A stretch of DNA of 64,000 nt. It comes from Amnibacterium setariae. GTDB taxonomy: Bacteria > Actinomycetota > Actinomycetes > Actinomycetales > Microbacteriaceae. Position 1 is the stretch's first letter, and each line of letters opens with the position of its first letter. Positions 43,170 through 53,238 of the stretch are shown piece by piece. The position numbers and the translations under genes were made by a program. Location: NCBI RefSeq assembly GCF_003581425.1, contig NZ_QXTG01000001.1, forward strand, positions 620,001-684,000, given 5' to 3'. The notes beneath the pieces were generated by a model. It made no database searches. It was not told where the DNA came from and was given only the letters and a program-made list of their open reading frames with translations.

Positions 43170-43334
43170 TGCAAACCCTCTCGTCCGGTCGCGCCGCGAT
43201 GAGGTGGATCCCGCGGCCCGATCGCCGGGCAGCCTAGCGGACGCCCTCCTCGCGGAGCCGGGCGGCCGCACCGCCCCCGAAGCCCGAGGAACCGCCCCGT
43301 GCTAGGATGGAGGCCGCTTTTCGGAAGGATGCGC

Positions 43335-43817
43335 ATGCAGTTCGAGGTCGGAGAGACGGTCGTCTACCCCCATCACGGGGCGGCAAAGATCGTCGAGGTC
43401 AAGAAGCGCACGATCCGGGGCGAGGAGAAGGTCTACCTCAAGCTCAACGTGGCGCAGGGCGACCTGACCATCGAGGTGCCCGCGGAGAACGTCGACCTCG
43501 TCGGCGTCCGCGACGTCATCGGCAAGGAGGGCCTCGACCGCGTGTTCGAGGTGCTGCGCACCCCGTTCGTCGAGGAGCCCACCAACTGGTCCCGTCGGTA
43601 CAAGGCGAACCTCGAGAAGCTCGCGTCCGGCGACGTCATCAAGGTGTCGGAGGTCGTCCGCGACCTGTGGCGCCGCGACCAGGACCGCGGCCTCTCCGCC
43701 GGCGAGAAGCGCATGCTGGCGAAGGCGCGGCAGATCCTGATCTCCGAGCTCGCGCTCGCCGAGAAGACCGACGAGGACCAGGCGTCGACCGTCCTCGACG
43801 AGGTGCTCGCCTCCTGA
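43335..43817 (+). CDS. carD: RNA polymerase-binding regulator CarD
   Basis: A 160-residue protein. The N-terminal RNA-polymerase-interaction domain begins [22 protein letters not shown]. The C-terminal helical DNA-binding domain contains [34 protein letters not shown] and [24 protein letters not shown]. It stabilises open complexes at rRNA and other promoters. The ATG at 43335 is chosen (GGAAGG six bases before) over one two codons earlier. A TAGGAT -10 box sits at 43303-43308. It overlaps ispDF. Confidence 0.95.
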   Translation: MQFEVGETVVYPHHGAAKIVEVKKRTIRGEEKVYLKLNVAQGDLTIEVPAENVDLVGVRDVIGKEGLDRVFEVLRTPFVEEPTNWSRRYKANLEKLASGDVIKVSEVVRDLWRRDQDRGLSAGEKRMLAKARQILISELALAEKTDEDQASTVLDEVLAS

Positions 43818-44953
43818 CCGTCGCGGTCGTCGTCGCCGCCGGGAGCGGCGTGCGGCTGGGGCTCGGCGTGCCGAAGGCCCTCGTGCCGGTCGGCGGCCGG
43901 TCCATGCTCGATCTGGCATTGGACGGCGTGCTCGCGGCCGAGGTCGACCGTGCGGTCGTCACCGCGCCGGTCGCGGAGCTCGAGCGCGTCCGAGGCCTCG
44001 TCCGCGCGCGTGCCGACGCCGACCGCGTGGCCGTGGTCGCGGGCGGTGCGACCCGGCAGGAGTCCGTCGCGATCGCCCTCGACGAGGTGCCGGACGACGA
44101 GGTCGTGCTCGTGCACGACGCGGCCCGGCCGCTGACGCCCTCGGCGCTGTTCGATCTGGTGCGCGCCGCGGTCGTGACGACCGGCGCGGGCGTCGTGCCG
44201 GCCCTCGCGCCCGCGGACACGGTGAAGGAGGTCGACGGCTCCGCCGTCGTCGCCACGCTCGACCGGTCGCGGCTCGCGGCGGTGCAGACGCCGCAGGGCT
44301 TCCCCGCCGGTGCGCTCCGAGCGGCGTACGCCTCCGCGGGCACGGGCCACACCGACGACGCGTCCGTCTTCGCGGCCGCCGGCGGCGCGGTGTCGACGGT
44401 CCCGGGCGACCCCGACGCGTTCAAGATCACGACCGCGTGGGACCTCCGTCGCGCCGAGCAGCTGCTCGCGCGCCCGGTCGCGACGCGCACCGGCATCGGC
44501 ATCGACGTCCACGCGGTCGATGCCTCGCGCCCCCTGCGGCTCGGCGGGCTCGAGTGGCCGGGGGAGCCCGGCCTCGCCGGGCACAGCGACGCCGACGTCG
44601 TCTGCCACGCGATCGCCGACGCCCTGCTCTCCGCCGGCGGTCTCGGCGACCTCGGTGCGCGGTTCGGGACGGACCGGCCCGAGGAGGCCGGGCGGCCGGG
44701 CGTCGACTTCGTCACCCGGACCGTCGCGCTGCTCGCGGAGGCGGGGCTCGCGCCCGTCTCGGTCGCCGTGCAGGTGGTCGGGAACCGGCCGCGCATCGGC
44801 CGGCGCCGCGACGAGATCGTCGCGCTGCTGACCGCCGCGGTGGGGGCGCCCGTCGCCGTCGCCGGCACCACGACGGACGGGCTCGGTCTCACGGGCCGCG
44901 GCGAGGGCGTCGCCGCCGTCGCGACCGCGCTGGTCGGACCGCGCCTCCCGTAG
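43814..44953 (+). CDS. ispDF: IspDF fusion, MEP isoprenoid pathway
   Basis: A 379-residue fusion. The first 220 residues are IspD ([48 protein letters not shown]), which makes CDP-methylerythritol. From about residue 228 it is IspF ([57 protein letters not shown]), which makes the cyclic diphosphate. The frame has no ATG, GTG or TTG before the first IspD strand; the only sensible start is CTG at 43814, overlapping the carD stop (CTGA). Coupling to carD translation would explain use of such a weak start. Confidence 0.9.
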   Translation: MTVAVVVAAGSGVRLGLGVPKALVPVGGRSMLDLALDGVLAAEVDRAVVTAPVAELERVRGLVRARADADRVAVVAGGATRQESVAIALDEVPDDEVVLVHDAARPLTPSALFDLVRAAVVTTGAGVVPALAPADTVKEVDGSAVVATLDRSRLAAVQTPQGFPAGALRAAYASAGTGHTDDASVFAAAGGAVSTVPGDPDAFKITTAWDLRRAEQLLARPVATRTGIGIDVHAVDASRPLRLGGLEWPGEPGLAGHSDADVVCHAIADALLSAGGLGDLGARFGTDRPEEAGRPGVDFVTRTVALLAEAGLAPVSVAVQVVGNRPRIGRRRDEIVALLTAAVGAPVAVAGTTTDGLGLTGRGEGVAAVATALVGPRLP

Positions 44954-44963
44954 CATCGAGGCC

Positions 44964-46370
44964 GTGACCGTCCGGCTCTACGACACCCGGTCGCAGGCGC
45001 TCCGCGAGCTCGACCCGGTGGTCCCGGGTCGCGTCGGCATCTACGTCTGCGGGCCGACGGTGCAGTCCTCCCCGCACATCGGGCACCTCCGCAGCGCGCT
45101 CTCCTACGACGTGATGCGGCGCTGGCTCGCGCACTCCGGGCTCGCGGTCACCCTGATCCGCAACGTCACCGACATCGACGACAAGATCCTCGACGCCGCA
45201 CCGAAGGCGGGCAGCGAGTGGTGGGCGCACGCCTACCGCGTCGAGCTCGAGTTCGCCGCCGCGTACCGGGCGCTCGGCATCCAGGAGCCCACGTACGAGC
45301 CGCGGGCGACCGGCCACATCGGCGAGATGATCGCCCTCATCGGGCGGCTCGTCGAGGCGGGGCACGCGTACCCGGCGGAGGACGGGTCCGGCGACGTCTG
45401 GTTCGACGTGGCCTCCTGGCCCGACTACGGCGTGCTCACCCGGCAGACCGGGGACGACTTCGTGGCCGGCGACGGCGAGGGGAGGGCGAAGCGCAGCCCC
45501 CGCGACTTCGCCCTCTGGAAGGGCCGCAAGGCGGAGGAGCCCGAGTCCGCCTCGTGGCCGAGCCCGTGGGGCGCCGGCCGGCCGGGCTGGCACATCGAGT
45601 GCTCGGCGATGGCGGAGCGGTACCTCGGGTCGGAGTTCGACGTCCACGGCGGCGGGCTCGACCTGCGCTTCCCGCACCACGAGAACGAGCTGGCGCAGTC
45701 GACGTCGGCCGGTTCGCCGTTCGCCCGGCTCTGGGTGCACAACGGCCTCGTCACCGTCGCCGGCCAGAAGATGTCGAAGTCGCTCGGCAACTCCGTCTTC
45801 GCGGCCGACCTGCTCGGCGCGGCCCGGCCCGTCGTCGTGCGGTACGCGCTCGAGGCCGCGCACTACCGCTCCGACCTCGACCACAGCGCCGGCTCGCTCG
45901 TGGAGGCGGAGGAGGCGGTGGCGCGCATCGAGCGCTTCGTCGAGCGGGCGGTGGACGCCGGTGCGCCGCCCGCGCCCGCGATCGTGCCTCCCGCGTTCGC
46001 CGCGGCGATGGACGACGACCTCGGGGTGCCGCAGGCCCTCGCCGTGCTGCACGACACGATCCGCCGCGGCAACCAGGCGATCGACGCCGGGGAGCTGCAG
46101 GCGGCGGGGGAGGCGCTCGGGGCGGTCCGGGCGATGGTCGGCGTGCTCGGCATCGACCCCGCGGACCCCGCGTGGAGCGCGGGGGTGCAGGATGACGGCA
46201 GCCGCGAGGCCCTCGGCGCGCTCGTCGAGCGGCTGATCGAGGAACGGCAGGAGGCCCGCCGGGCGCGCGACTTCGCGGCGGCGGACCGGGTGCGGGACGA
46301 GCTGGCGGCCGCCGGCATCGCCCTCACCGACACAGGGGACGGGACGAGGTGGAGCATCGATGGCCGGTGA
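44964..46370 (+). CDS. cysS: Cysteinyl-tRNA synthetase
   Basis: A 468-residue class I enzyme that charges tRNA-Cys. It has the zinc Cys29 in GIYVCGPTVQ, the HIGH-type box SPHIGHLRS, WHIECSAM and HHENELAQS (the other zinc ligands), and KMSKSLGN. The GTG start lies seven bases after TAGCAT, so the mRNA is leaderless and has no room for a T-box. It overlaps rlmB by 11 bp. Confidence 0.96.
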   Translation: MTVRLYDTRSQALRELDPVVPGRVGIYVCGPTVQSSPHIGHLRSALSYDVMRRWLAHSGLAVTLIRNVTDIDDKILDAAPKAGSEWWAHAYRVELEFAAAYRALGIQEPTYEPRATGHIGEMIALIGRLVEAGHAYPAEDGSGDVWFDVASWPDYGVLTRQTGDDFVAGDGEGRAKRSPRDFALWKGRKAEEPESASWPSPWGAGRPGWHIECSAMAERYLGSEFDVHGGGLDLRFPHHENELAQSTSAGSPFARLWVHNGLVTVAGQKMSKSLGNSVFAADLLGAARPVVVRYALEAAHYRSDLDHSAGSLVEAEEAVARIERFVERAVDAGAPPAPAIVPPAFAAAMDDDLGVPQALAVLHDTIRRGNQAIDAGELQAAGEALGAVRAMVGVLGIDPADPAWSAGVQDDGSREALGALVERLIEERQEARRARDFAAADRVRDELAAAGIALTDTGDGTRWSIDGR

Positions 46371-47316
46371 CGCCAGGCGGCGCACGCCGAATCTGAAGGG
46401 CACGAAGGTCGGCTCCGGCGGCCGCGGGCGCAAGGCGCTCGAGGGCAAGGGGCCGACCCCGAAGGCGGAGGACCGCGAGTACCACGCCGCGCACAAGCGC
46501 CGGCAGCTGGCCGAGCGGTCGGCGGCGAAGCGCGGCGGCGACGCCGGGCGGCGGCCGGCGCCGCGGAAGAAGGCGTCGACCGAGGACCTCGTCACGGGCC
46601 GCAACGCCGTGCTCGAGGGGCTCCGGGCGCGCATCCCCGCCACCACGGTCTACGTCGCCGCCCGGATGGAGGTCGACGACCGGATCCGCGAGATCCTCTC
46701 GATCGCGAACCACCGCGACATCCCGGTGCTCGAGGTGATGCGGCCGGAGCTCGACCGCCTGACCGGCGGCGACCTGCTGCACCAGGGCATCGCCCTCGCG
46801 ACGAAGCCGTACGAGTACGCGCACCCGATGGACCTGCTGCAGAAGCCGGGGACGCCGCTGGTCGTCGCCCTCGACGGCGTGACCGACCCGCGCAACCTCG
46901 GCGCGATCATCCGCTCCGTCGCCGCGTTCGGCGGCAGCGGCGTCGTCCTGCCGCAGCGCCGGTCGGTGGGCGTGACGCCCGCCGCGTGGCGCGCCTCCGC
47001 GGGCGCGATCGCGCGGGTGCCGGTCGCGATGGCGTCGAACCTCGCGCAGACGGTGACCGCGTACAAGCAGCAGGGCGTCTTCGTGGTCGGCCTGGACGGC
47101 GACGGCGACGTGGCGCTGCCGGCGTTCGAGCTCAGCGACCGCCCGCTCCTCGTGGTCGCGGGCAGCGAGGGCCAGGGCCTGTCCCGCCTCGTCCGCGAGC
47201 TGTGCGACCAGATCGTCTCCATCCCGATCGGCCGCGGGACGGAGTCCCTGAACGCCTCGGTGGCCACCTCGATCGCCCTCTACGCGATCGCGACGACCCG
47301 CGCCGCCTCCGAGTAG
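46360..47316 (+). CDS. rlmB: 23S rRNA 2'-O-methyltransferase RlmB (SPOUT)
   Basis: A 318-residue TrmH-family enzyme. The first 70 residues form a basic disordered tail. Then come the substrate-binding part (LVTGRNAVLEGLRARIPATTVYVA) and the SPOUT knot motifs LDGVTDPRNLGAIIRSVAAFG, LLVVAGSEGQGLSRLVRE and IPIGRGTESLNASVATSIALYA. It modifies 23S rRNA (Gm2251 in E. coli). A long hairpin element starts two bases after its stop. Confidence 0.93.
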   Translation: MAGDARRRTPNLKGTKVGSGGRGRKALEGKGPTPKAEDREYHAAHKRRQLAERSAAKRGGDAGRRPAPRKKASTEDLVTGRNAVLEGLRARIPATTVYVAARMEVDDRIREILSIANHRDIPVLEVMRPELDRLTGGDLLHQGIALATKPYEYAHPMDLLQKPGTPLVVALDGVTDPRNLGAIIRSVAAFGGSGVVLPQRRSVGVTPAAWRASAGAIARVPVAMASNLAQTVTAYKQQGVFVVGLDGDGDVALPAFELSDRPLLVVAGSEGQGLSRLVRELCDQIVSIPIGRGTESLNASVATSIALYAIATTRAASE

Positions 47317-47318
47317 AG

Positions 47319-47399
47319 CGATCGAGCAGGACTTCCTCGCCCGAGCAGGACGATCGGGGCCCTGCCGTCCTGCTCGAGTGACGAGGTCCTGCTCGATCG
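47319..47399. repeat. Hairpin element 1 (GATCGAGCAGGAC family)
   Basis: Nested inverted repeats: outer 14-bp arms CGATCGAGCAGGAC (47319-47332) and complement (47386-47399), inner 11-bp arms CGAGCAGGACG (47342-47352) and complement (47366-47376), loop 13 nt. It begins two bases after rlmB and could terminate it. The same design recurs at 48353. Confidence 0.9.
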
Positions 47400-47515
47400 T
47401 TTCGGAGCGAGCGGAGGCGCGATCCCTCCCTCCCCAGGAGCGTTCGCCGCGCGCCCGAGCTCCTGACCTCGCGCTCGCCGCATCGGCGGCTCGGGCTCGG
47501 GCACCATGCCCGGCC

Positions 47516-48355
47516 ATGGGCGCCTTCTCGTTCTTCACCACCAGGGAGCTGTACGCGGCCGGGGAGACGACGGCCAGCATCCGCGCGTCGATCGAGGCGG
47601 GGTACTTCTTCCGCGTCATCGGCGGCTGGTACGCCACGTCCAGCACGCCCGAGCAGGCCGTGCTGGCGATGCGGATGGGCGGTCGCCTCGGCTGCGTCTC
47701 CGCGCTGCAGCTGCACGGCGCGTGGTTCCCGCCGGACGGCGGCCTGCACGTGCTGTTCCCGAGCCACGCGTCGGGGAGGCGGTCAGCCGACCGGGACCAG
47801 GGCGCCTCGGTCTTCCGGCACTGGCACGGGAAGAGCGGGCGCACCGGCTCCGCGTTCGCCGTCGCGCCGATCGAGCTCGCGCTGGCGGACGCCCTCGAGT
47901 GCCAGCCGAACCACCACCTCGTCGCGATCCTCGACTCGATCCTGTATCGGCGCCTGATGAGCCCGAACCGGCTCGAGGTCGTGGTCCGACGCGGACCCGA
48001 GCGCGTCCACCACCTCCTCGACCACCTCGACGCGCGGAGCGAGTCCGGGACGGAGTCGATCGCCCGCTACCGGCTCCGCATGAGCGGGATCGCGACCGAG
48101 ATCCAGGTGACCCTCCGCGAGCGGTACCGGCTCGACCTCGAGCTGGACGGGTGGCTCGGCATCGAGATCGACGGCCGACAGGTCCACGCGCAGGAGGAGG
48201 CGTTCACGCGGGACCGGAAGCGGGTGGCGCGGATCATGCGCGGAGGTCGACTCGTGCTGCAGTTCTCCTACGCCACCGTCGTCTACGAGTGGGAGTTCGT
48301 GATCGAGACGATCCGCGCGGTCATCGCCCAGCACGCCCCGCTCGCACAGCCCTGA
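47516..48355 (+). CDS. AbiEi-like winged helix + DUF559 nuclease-like protein
   Basis: A 279-residue protein. Residues 5-60 resemble the N-terminal winged helix of AbiEi-type proteins (FFTTRELYAAGETTASIRASIEAGYFFRVIGGWYA). Residues 180-275 are a DUF559/Vsr-like PD-(D/E)XK domain: SGTESIARYRLRMSG, YRLDLEL, LGIEIDGRQVH (E217, D219), FTRDRKRVARIMRGGRLVLQFSY. The acidic residues expected for catalysis are present. No AbiEii toxin or methylase is adjacent. It is enclosed by two hairpin elements, and the second contains its own stop codon. Such genes are common and scattered in Microbacteriaceae; the role is unproven. Confidence 0.8.
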   Translation: MGAFSFFTTRELYAAGETTASIRASIEAGYFFRVIGGWYATSSTPEQAVLAMRMGGRLGCVSALQLHGAWFPPDGGLHVLFPSHASGRRSADRDQGASVFRHWHGKSGRTGSAFAVAPIELALADALECQPNHHLVAILDSILYRRLMSPNRLEVVVRRGPERVHHLLDHLDARSESGTESIARYRLRMSGIATEIQVTLRERYRLDLELDGWLGIEIDGRQVHAQEEAFTRDRKRVARIMRGGRLVLQFSYATVVYEWEFVIETIRAVIAQHAPLAQP

Positions 48356-48441
48356 GCGATCGAGCAGGACATCGTCACTCGAGCAGGACCAGAACCGCCT
48401 CGACGTCCTGCTCGAGCGCGTTCGTCCTGCTCGATCGCTCA
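48353..48441. repeat. Hairpin element 2, holding two convergent stop codons
   Basis: Outer arms are an 18-bp perfect inverted repeat, TGAGCGATCGAGCAGGAC (48353-48370) and its complement (48424-48441). Inner 12-bp arms CTCGAGCAGGAC (48378-48389) and complement (48405-48416). The first TGA is the stop of the DUF559 gene and the last TCA is the stop of the leftward DUF4032 gene, so both genes end inside the hairpin, which should terminate both. Confidence 0.9.
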
Positions 48442-49730
48442 GACGAGGGTGCGCCAGTCCTCGGGGCCCTGCGAGACGCGGATCGGGGTCGTCACGGAGC
48501 CGGTGAGGGGCTCCAGGAGGGCGGCCTCGTCGCGGCGGTGGCGCAGGATCTCGTCGACGTAGGAGTTCAGGGCCTCGGCGAGCGGGACGTCGCGGTTCTC
48601 GCGCTGCGACATGAACCACCGGTGCTCGAGCACCTGGTGGAACACCTCCGCGGGCTCGAGCTTGCCGCGCAGGTCGCGCGGGATCGAGCGGACGACCGGC
48701 TCGAAGACGCCGGCGACCCACTCGTGGGCCGCCATCTCCTCGTCCATCTGGTCGCGGCCGAACCGCTGCCGCCACTGGTCGAGGTCGTTCAGGAGGCGCC
48801 GGGCCTGGTTCTCCTCGGCGTCCAGCCCGGTGAGGCGCAGGAGGCGCCGGGTGTGGTGCCCGGCGTCCACGACCTTCGGCTGGATGACGACCTCGTTGCC
48901 GCCCTGACCGGTGCGGATCGAGAGCTCCTCGATGTCGAACCCGAGCGCGTTCAGGCGATCGACGCGCTCGTTGATGCGCCAGCGCTCGGACGAGGCGAAC
49001 GACTCGCGGCCCATCAGCTCGTTCCAGAGCATCCGGTACTGCGACACGATCCGCTCGCTCGTGACGAGCGGGTCGAGGTCCTCGTCGACGTGGCCCCCGG
49101 CGGCGAGGTCCATCAGCTCGCCGGCGATGTTCACGCGCGCGACCTCGAGGTCGTTCTCGCGCTGCCCCTTCGACAGGCCGCCCGTGTACAGCTTCCCGGT
49201 CTCGGCGTCGACGAGGTAGGCGGCGAAGGAGCCCGCGTCACGCCGGAACAGCGTGTTCGACAGCGACACGTCGCCCCAGAAGAAGCCGACGATGTGCAGC
49301 CGCACGAGCAGCAGCGCGAGCGCGTCGGCGAGCCGGGTCGCCGTCTCCGGGCGCAGCGTCTGCGAGAACAGCGCCCGGTACGGCAGCGAGAAGCGGAGAT
49401 GCCTGGTGACCAGCACGGTCGCCAGGGCGTCCCCGTTCTCGTCGAGCCGCCCGGAGATCACGGCGGCCGGCTCGACGCACGGCACGTCCAGACGCTGGAG
49501 CGTCCGGAGCATGTCGTACTCGCGTCGAGCCAGCTCCTCCGAGGTCTCCTTCACCGCGACGACGTACCCCGAGAGGTTCGCGAAGCGGACGACGTGCCGG
49601 GAGATCCCCTTCGGCAGGGCCGCGATGTGCTCGGCGGTCCACTGCTCGAGGGGGATGCTCCACGGCAGGTCCAGCAGCGCCGGGTCGACCGTCGCCGCTG
49701 TGATGGAGAGCGTGTCTCCGAACGAGTCGC

Positions 49731-49734
<4 letters not shown>
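48439..49734 (-). CDS. DUF4032 protein, kinase-like
   Basis: A 431-residue protein of the DUF4032 group. The N-terminal two thirds look like an atypical kinase: VAVKETSEELARREYDML, VLVTRHLRFSLPYRALF, and a catalytic-loop-like GFFWGDVSLSNTLFRRD followed by VDAETG. The C-terminal part (DQMDEEMAAHEWVAGVFEPVVRSIP) is the DUF4032 tail. The start is TTG at 49734, overlapping the stop of the upstream ATPase gene (TTGA). The coupling to a sugar-transport ATPase hints at carbohydrate metabolism; no substrate is known. Confidence 0.82.
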
Positions 49735-50828
<1,094 letters not shown>

Positions 50829-51057
50829 TGCTGTTCTCCTTCACCGGCAGGTACGTGCCGGACGATCCGTAGTGAGGATGACCAGTGGTCATGTCCGGCT
50901 CCGTCGCCGGACGGGCACAGTATGGCACGGCCTCCTGCCGGGGGCGGCCGCGCCTATGAACCGCACAAGGACCTGCGGGGCGGCGCCGCTCCGGCCATGG
51001 GAGCGCCGGATACCATGCCTCGCCGTGCCCGCCCGGAGGCGGCCGCAGGAGGGATCC

Positions 51058-51978
51058 ATGAGCAACGCGCCGAGAGCGTCGAAGAACGAGCGCCGCGACG
51101 CCGCCCGGGAGAAGGCGCGCGAGCAGCGCGTCCGCCAGCAGCGACGCGAGAAGCGGAACCGGGTGGTGCTGCAGCTCTCCATCGGCGTCGTCATCGTGGC
51201 GATCGTCGCCGTCGTGGCGGTGATCATCGTCAACTCCGTCCGCCCGCCCGGGCCCGGCCCGCGCAACATGGCGACCGGCGGCATCTCGCTCGAGGGCGAG
51301 GACCTCACCGCGATCAGCACCGCCGCCCCCGCCGGCGACGCGACCCCGACGCCGCGGCCGACCATCGGCGGCGGCCGCGTGCTCATCCAGGCCTACGAGG
51401 ACTTCGGCTGCCCGATCTGCCAGCAGTTCGAGCAGACGTACGGCTCGCAGATCAAGCAGCTCGTCACGAGCGGCGCCGCGGTGATCCAGTACCACCCCGT
51501 CGCGATCCTCGACCGGAACTTCACCGACGGCGACTACTCGACCCGGGCCGCGAACGCGGCCGCCGCGGTCGCGAACTACTCGCCGAAGGCCTTCTACAAG
51601 TTCCACACGACGATGTACGAGAGCGACGTGCAGCCCAAGGAGGGCGGCGCGGGCCTCAGCGACGACCGCCTCATCGAGATCGCCCGGCAGGCCGGCGCGA
51701 CGAACATGCCGAAGATCGAGCAGGCCATCCGCGACCAGCAGTTCAAGAACTGGGTGGGCGCCCGCACCGACGAGTTCACGAGCAACGGCGGCCCGCTCGC
51801 CGACGTGAAGTTCCCGTCGAGCCGGCAGGGCGCCGGCACCCCGACGCTGATCGTCAACGGCCAGTACTGGGACGGCAAGACCGACTTCGGGGCGTTCGTC
51901 ACCCAGGTCGGCGGCACGGTCGGCGCCAGCCCCGCGCCGAGCGCCAGCGCGACCCCGAGCCCCAGCGCCACGAAGTGA
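51058..51978 (+). CDS. DsbA-like membrane-anchored thioredoxin-fold protein
   Basis: A 306-residue protein. A charged cytoplasmic tail (1-36) is followed by a membrane span at 37-59, a Pro/Thr linker, and a DsbA-type domain from residue 105 with the active site CPIC (Cys118, Cys121). The cis-Pro region is GTPTLIVNG. The end is a Ser/Pro/Ala tail. Probably an extracytoplasmic disulfide oxidoreductase. AGGAGGGATCC precedes the ATG. A terminator follows. Confidence 0.9.
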   Translation: MSNAPRASKNERRDAAREKAREQRVRQQRREKRNRVVLQLSIGVVIVAIVAVVAVIIVNSVRPPGPGPRNMATGGISLEGEDLTAISTAAPAGDATPTPRPTIGGGRVLIQAYEDFGCPICQQFEQTYGSQIKQLVTSGAAVIQYHPVAILDRNFTDGDYSTRAANAAAAVANYSPKAFYKFHTTMYESDVQPKEGGAGLSDDRLIEIARQAGATNMPKIEQAIRDQQFKNWVGARTDEFTSNGGPLADVKFPSSRQGAGTPTLIVNGQYWDGKTDFGAFVTQVGGTVGASPAPSASATPSPSATK

Positions 51979-51993
51979 CCCGCTGAGCGGGCC

Positions 51994-52029
51994 GAGGAGC
52001 CGCCGTCCCCGCCGGGGCGGCGGCTCCTC
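51994..52029 (+). terminator. Terminator after the DsbA-like gene
   Basis: Arms GAGGAGCCGCCG (51994-52005) and CGGCGGCTCCTC (52018-52029) are perfect complements, with CCCC/GGGG pairing inside, followed by GTTCGT. It directly precedes the tRNA-Thr promoter. Confidence 0.85.
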
Positions 52030-52048
52030 GTTCGTAGACTGGCCGCAC

Positions 52049-52121
52049 GCCGGGATAGCTCAGCTGGTAGAGCAACCGCCTTGTAAGCGGTAGGTCGTCG
52101 GTTCGAACCCGTCTCTCGGCT
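52049..52121 (+). tRNA. tRNA-Thr (anticodon TGT)
   Basis: A 73-nt cloverleaf: acceptor GCCGGGA/TCTCGGC with one G-U pair, D-arm AGCTCAGCTGGTAGAGC, anticodon loop CTTGTAA, T-loop GGTTCGAAC, discriminator T. CCA is not encoded. A TAGACT -10 box lies at 52035-52040. Confidence 0.96.
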
Positions 52122-52134
52122 CGGCGTTCATGGC

Positions 52135-52196
52135 CTTCGATCCGCGGGCGGATCGAAGTCTGTGCCGTACCGGCACGCCCTGCACGGGCGTGCCGG
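52135..52196 (+). terminator. Two hairpins after tRNA-Thr
   Basis: CTTCGATCCG-CGGG-CGGATCGAAG (52135-52158, 10-bp stem) and CCGGCACGCCC-TGCAC-GGGCGTGCCGG (52170-52196, 11-bp stem). Either could end the tRNA transcript. Confidence 0.6.
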
Positions 52197-52274
52197 CTGA
52201 CGGCGCCGTGGGCGCCTCGTGCGGGAGGGGTGCGTGGTCGCATCGCCCGCCTCTGCTGCTGCCTCTTCCCCGTT

Positions 52275-52307
52275 GGTCGAGGTGCGAGCGGAGCGAGCCT
52301 CGAGATC
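52275..52307 (+). repeat. 33-nt dispersed repeat, copy 9
   Basis: Two differences from the consensus (GCGGAGCG inside and GATC at the end). It is preceded by CCCGTT like copies 1 and 2, and lies just past the 3' end of msrB. Confidence 0.85.
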
Positions 52308-52331
52308 ACCGATGCGGGTGGTCTCCTGGCG

Positions 52332-52739
52332 TCAGGCCTTCGCGGTGTCGTCGAAGCTCAGGCTGATGCTGTTCATGCAGAAGCGGTCGCCCGTCGGGGT
52401 CTGCGGGGCGTCGTCGAAGAGGTGGCCGAGGTGCGAGCCGCAGCGCGCGCAGAGCACCTCCGTGCGGGTCATGCCCCAGGTGCGGTCGCTCTTCAGCTCG
52501 ACCGCGTCCGGCGACACCGGCTCGTAGAAGGACGGCCAGCCGGAGCCCGAGTCGAACTTCGTCGTCGACCGGAAGAGCGGCGCGTCGCACGCGCGGCAGC
52601 GGAACAGGCCGTCGCGGTGCTCGTCGAGCAGCGCGCCCGTCCACGCCCGCTCCGTCGCGGCCTCGCGCAGCACCTTGAACTCGTCGGGGTCGAGGGCGGC
52701 CTTCCACTCCGACTCCGTCTTCGTCACCTCGTACGGCAT
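52332..52739 (-). CDS. msrB: Peptide methionine (R)-S-oxide reductase MsrB
   Basis: A 135-residue enzyme that repairs methionine-R-sulfoxide. Two CxxC zinc pairs (Cys48/51 and Cys97/100) and the catalytic Cys121 in GDRFCMNSISL are all present, as is FDSGSGWPSF. GGAGAGGGG precedes the ATG. Single-domain form. Confidence 0.95.
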   Translation of the reverse strand: MPYEVTKTESEWKAALDPDEFKVLREAATERAWTGALLDEHRDGLFRCRACDAPLFRSTTKFDSGSGWPSFYEPVSPDAVELKSDRTWGMTRTEVLCARCGSHLGHLFDDAPQTPTGDRFCMNSISLSFDDTAKA

Positions 52740-52879
52740 CGCAGGCCCCTCTCCTGATGACTCTCATGGCGGACACGGCGCTCCGGTTCCGCCTCCGGAG
52801 GAGTCAGCCCTCCTAGCATCCCTCCTATTCCCCCGAACGCGGGGGGTGCGGGCTGCACGGGAAGGACATCGAGCACGAC

Positions 52880-53164
52880 GTGGACGACACCGTGAACCCC
52901 GCCGGCCGGGAGCCGGAGCTCTCCGCGCGGGACCTCGAGATCCTCGCCTTCGAGCGCGCCTGGTGGCGCCGCGGAGGGCGCAAGGAGGAGGCCATCCGCG
53001 AGGAGTTCGGCGTCTCCGCCGCCCGCTACTACCAGGTGCTGGGCGCGCTCATCGAGACGCCCGCCGCCCTGCGAGAGGATCCGATGCTCGTGAAGCGCCT
53101 CCAGCGCCTCCGCGACGCCCGAACGGTACGGCGCGCCGATCTGCTGCGCCGGCACTCGAGCTGA
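52880..53164 (+). CDS. DUF3263 protein
   Basis: A 94-residue protein with the DUF3263 core [51 protein letters not shown], which looks like a helix-turn-helix. It starts with GTG. It is 74 bp upstream of a LytR_C gene, a pairing often seen in actinobacteria. Probably DNA-binding; function not established. Confidence 0.85.
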   Translation: MDDTVNPAGREPELSARDLEILAFERAWWRRGGRKEEAIREEFGVSAARYYQVLGALIETPAALREDPMLVKRLQRLRDARTVRRADLLRRHSS

Positions 53165-53238
53165 GCGCCACGGGCGCCGTGCCGGTGGTCGCCGGTCCGG
53201 CGGGACGAGACGGGCGCACCCGAGGAGCACGGAGCACA

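Noticed and set aside
44941-44963. T-box riboswitch before cysS
   Set aside because: The -10 box lies seven bases before the start codon and only ten bases separate cysS from ispDF, so there is no leader to hold one.
47319-48441. Insertion sequence or transposon ends
   Set aside because: The two hairpins are similar, but each is self-complementary; they are not inverted termini of one element. There is no transposase and no target-site duplication that I can see.
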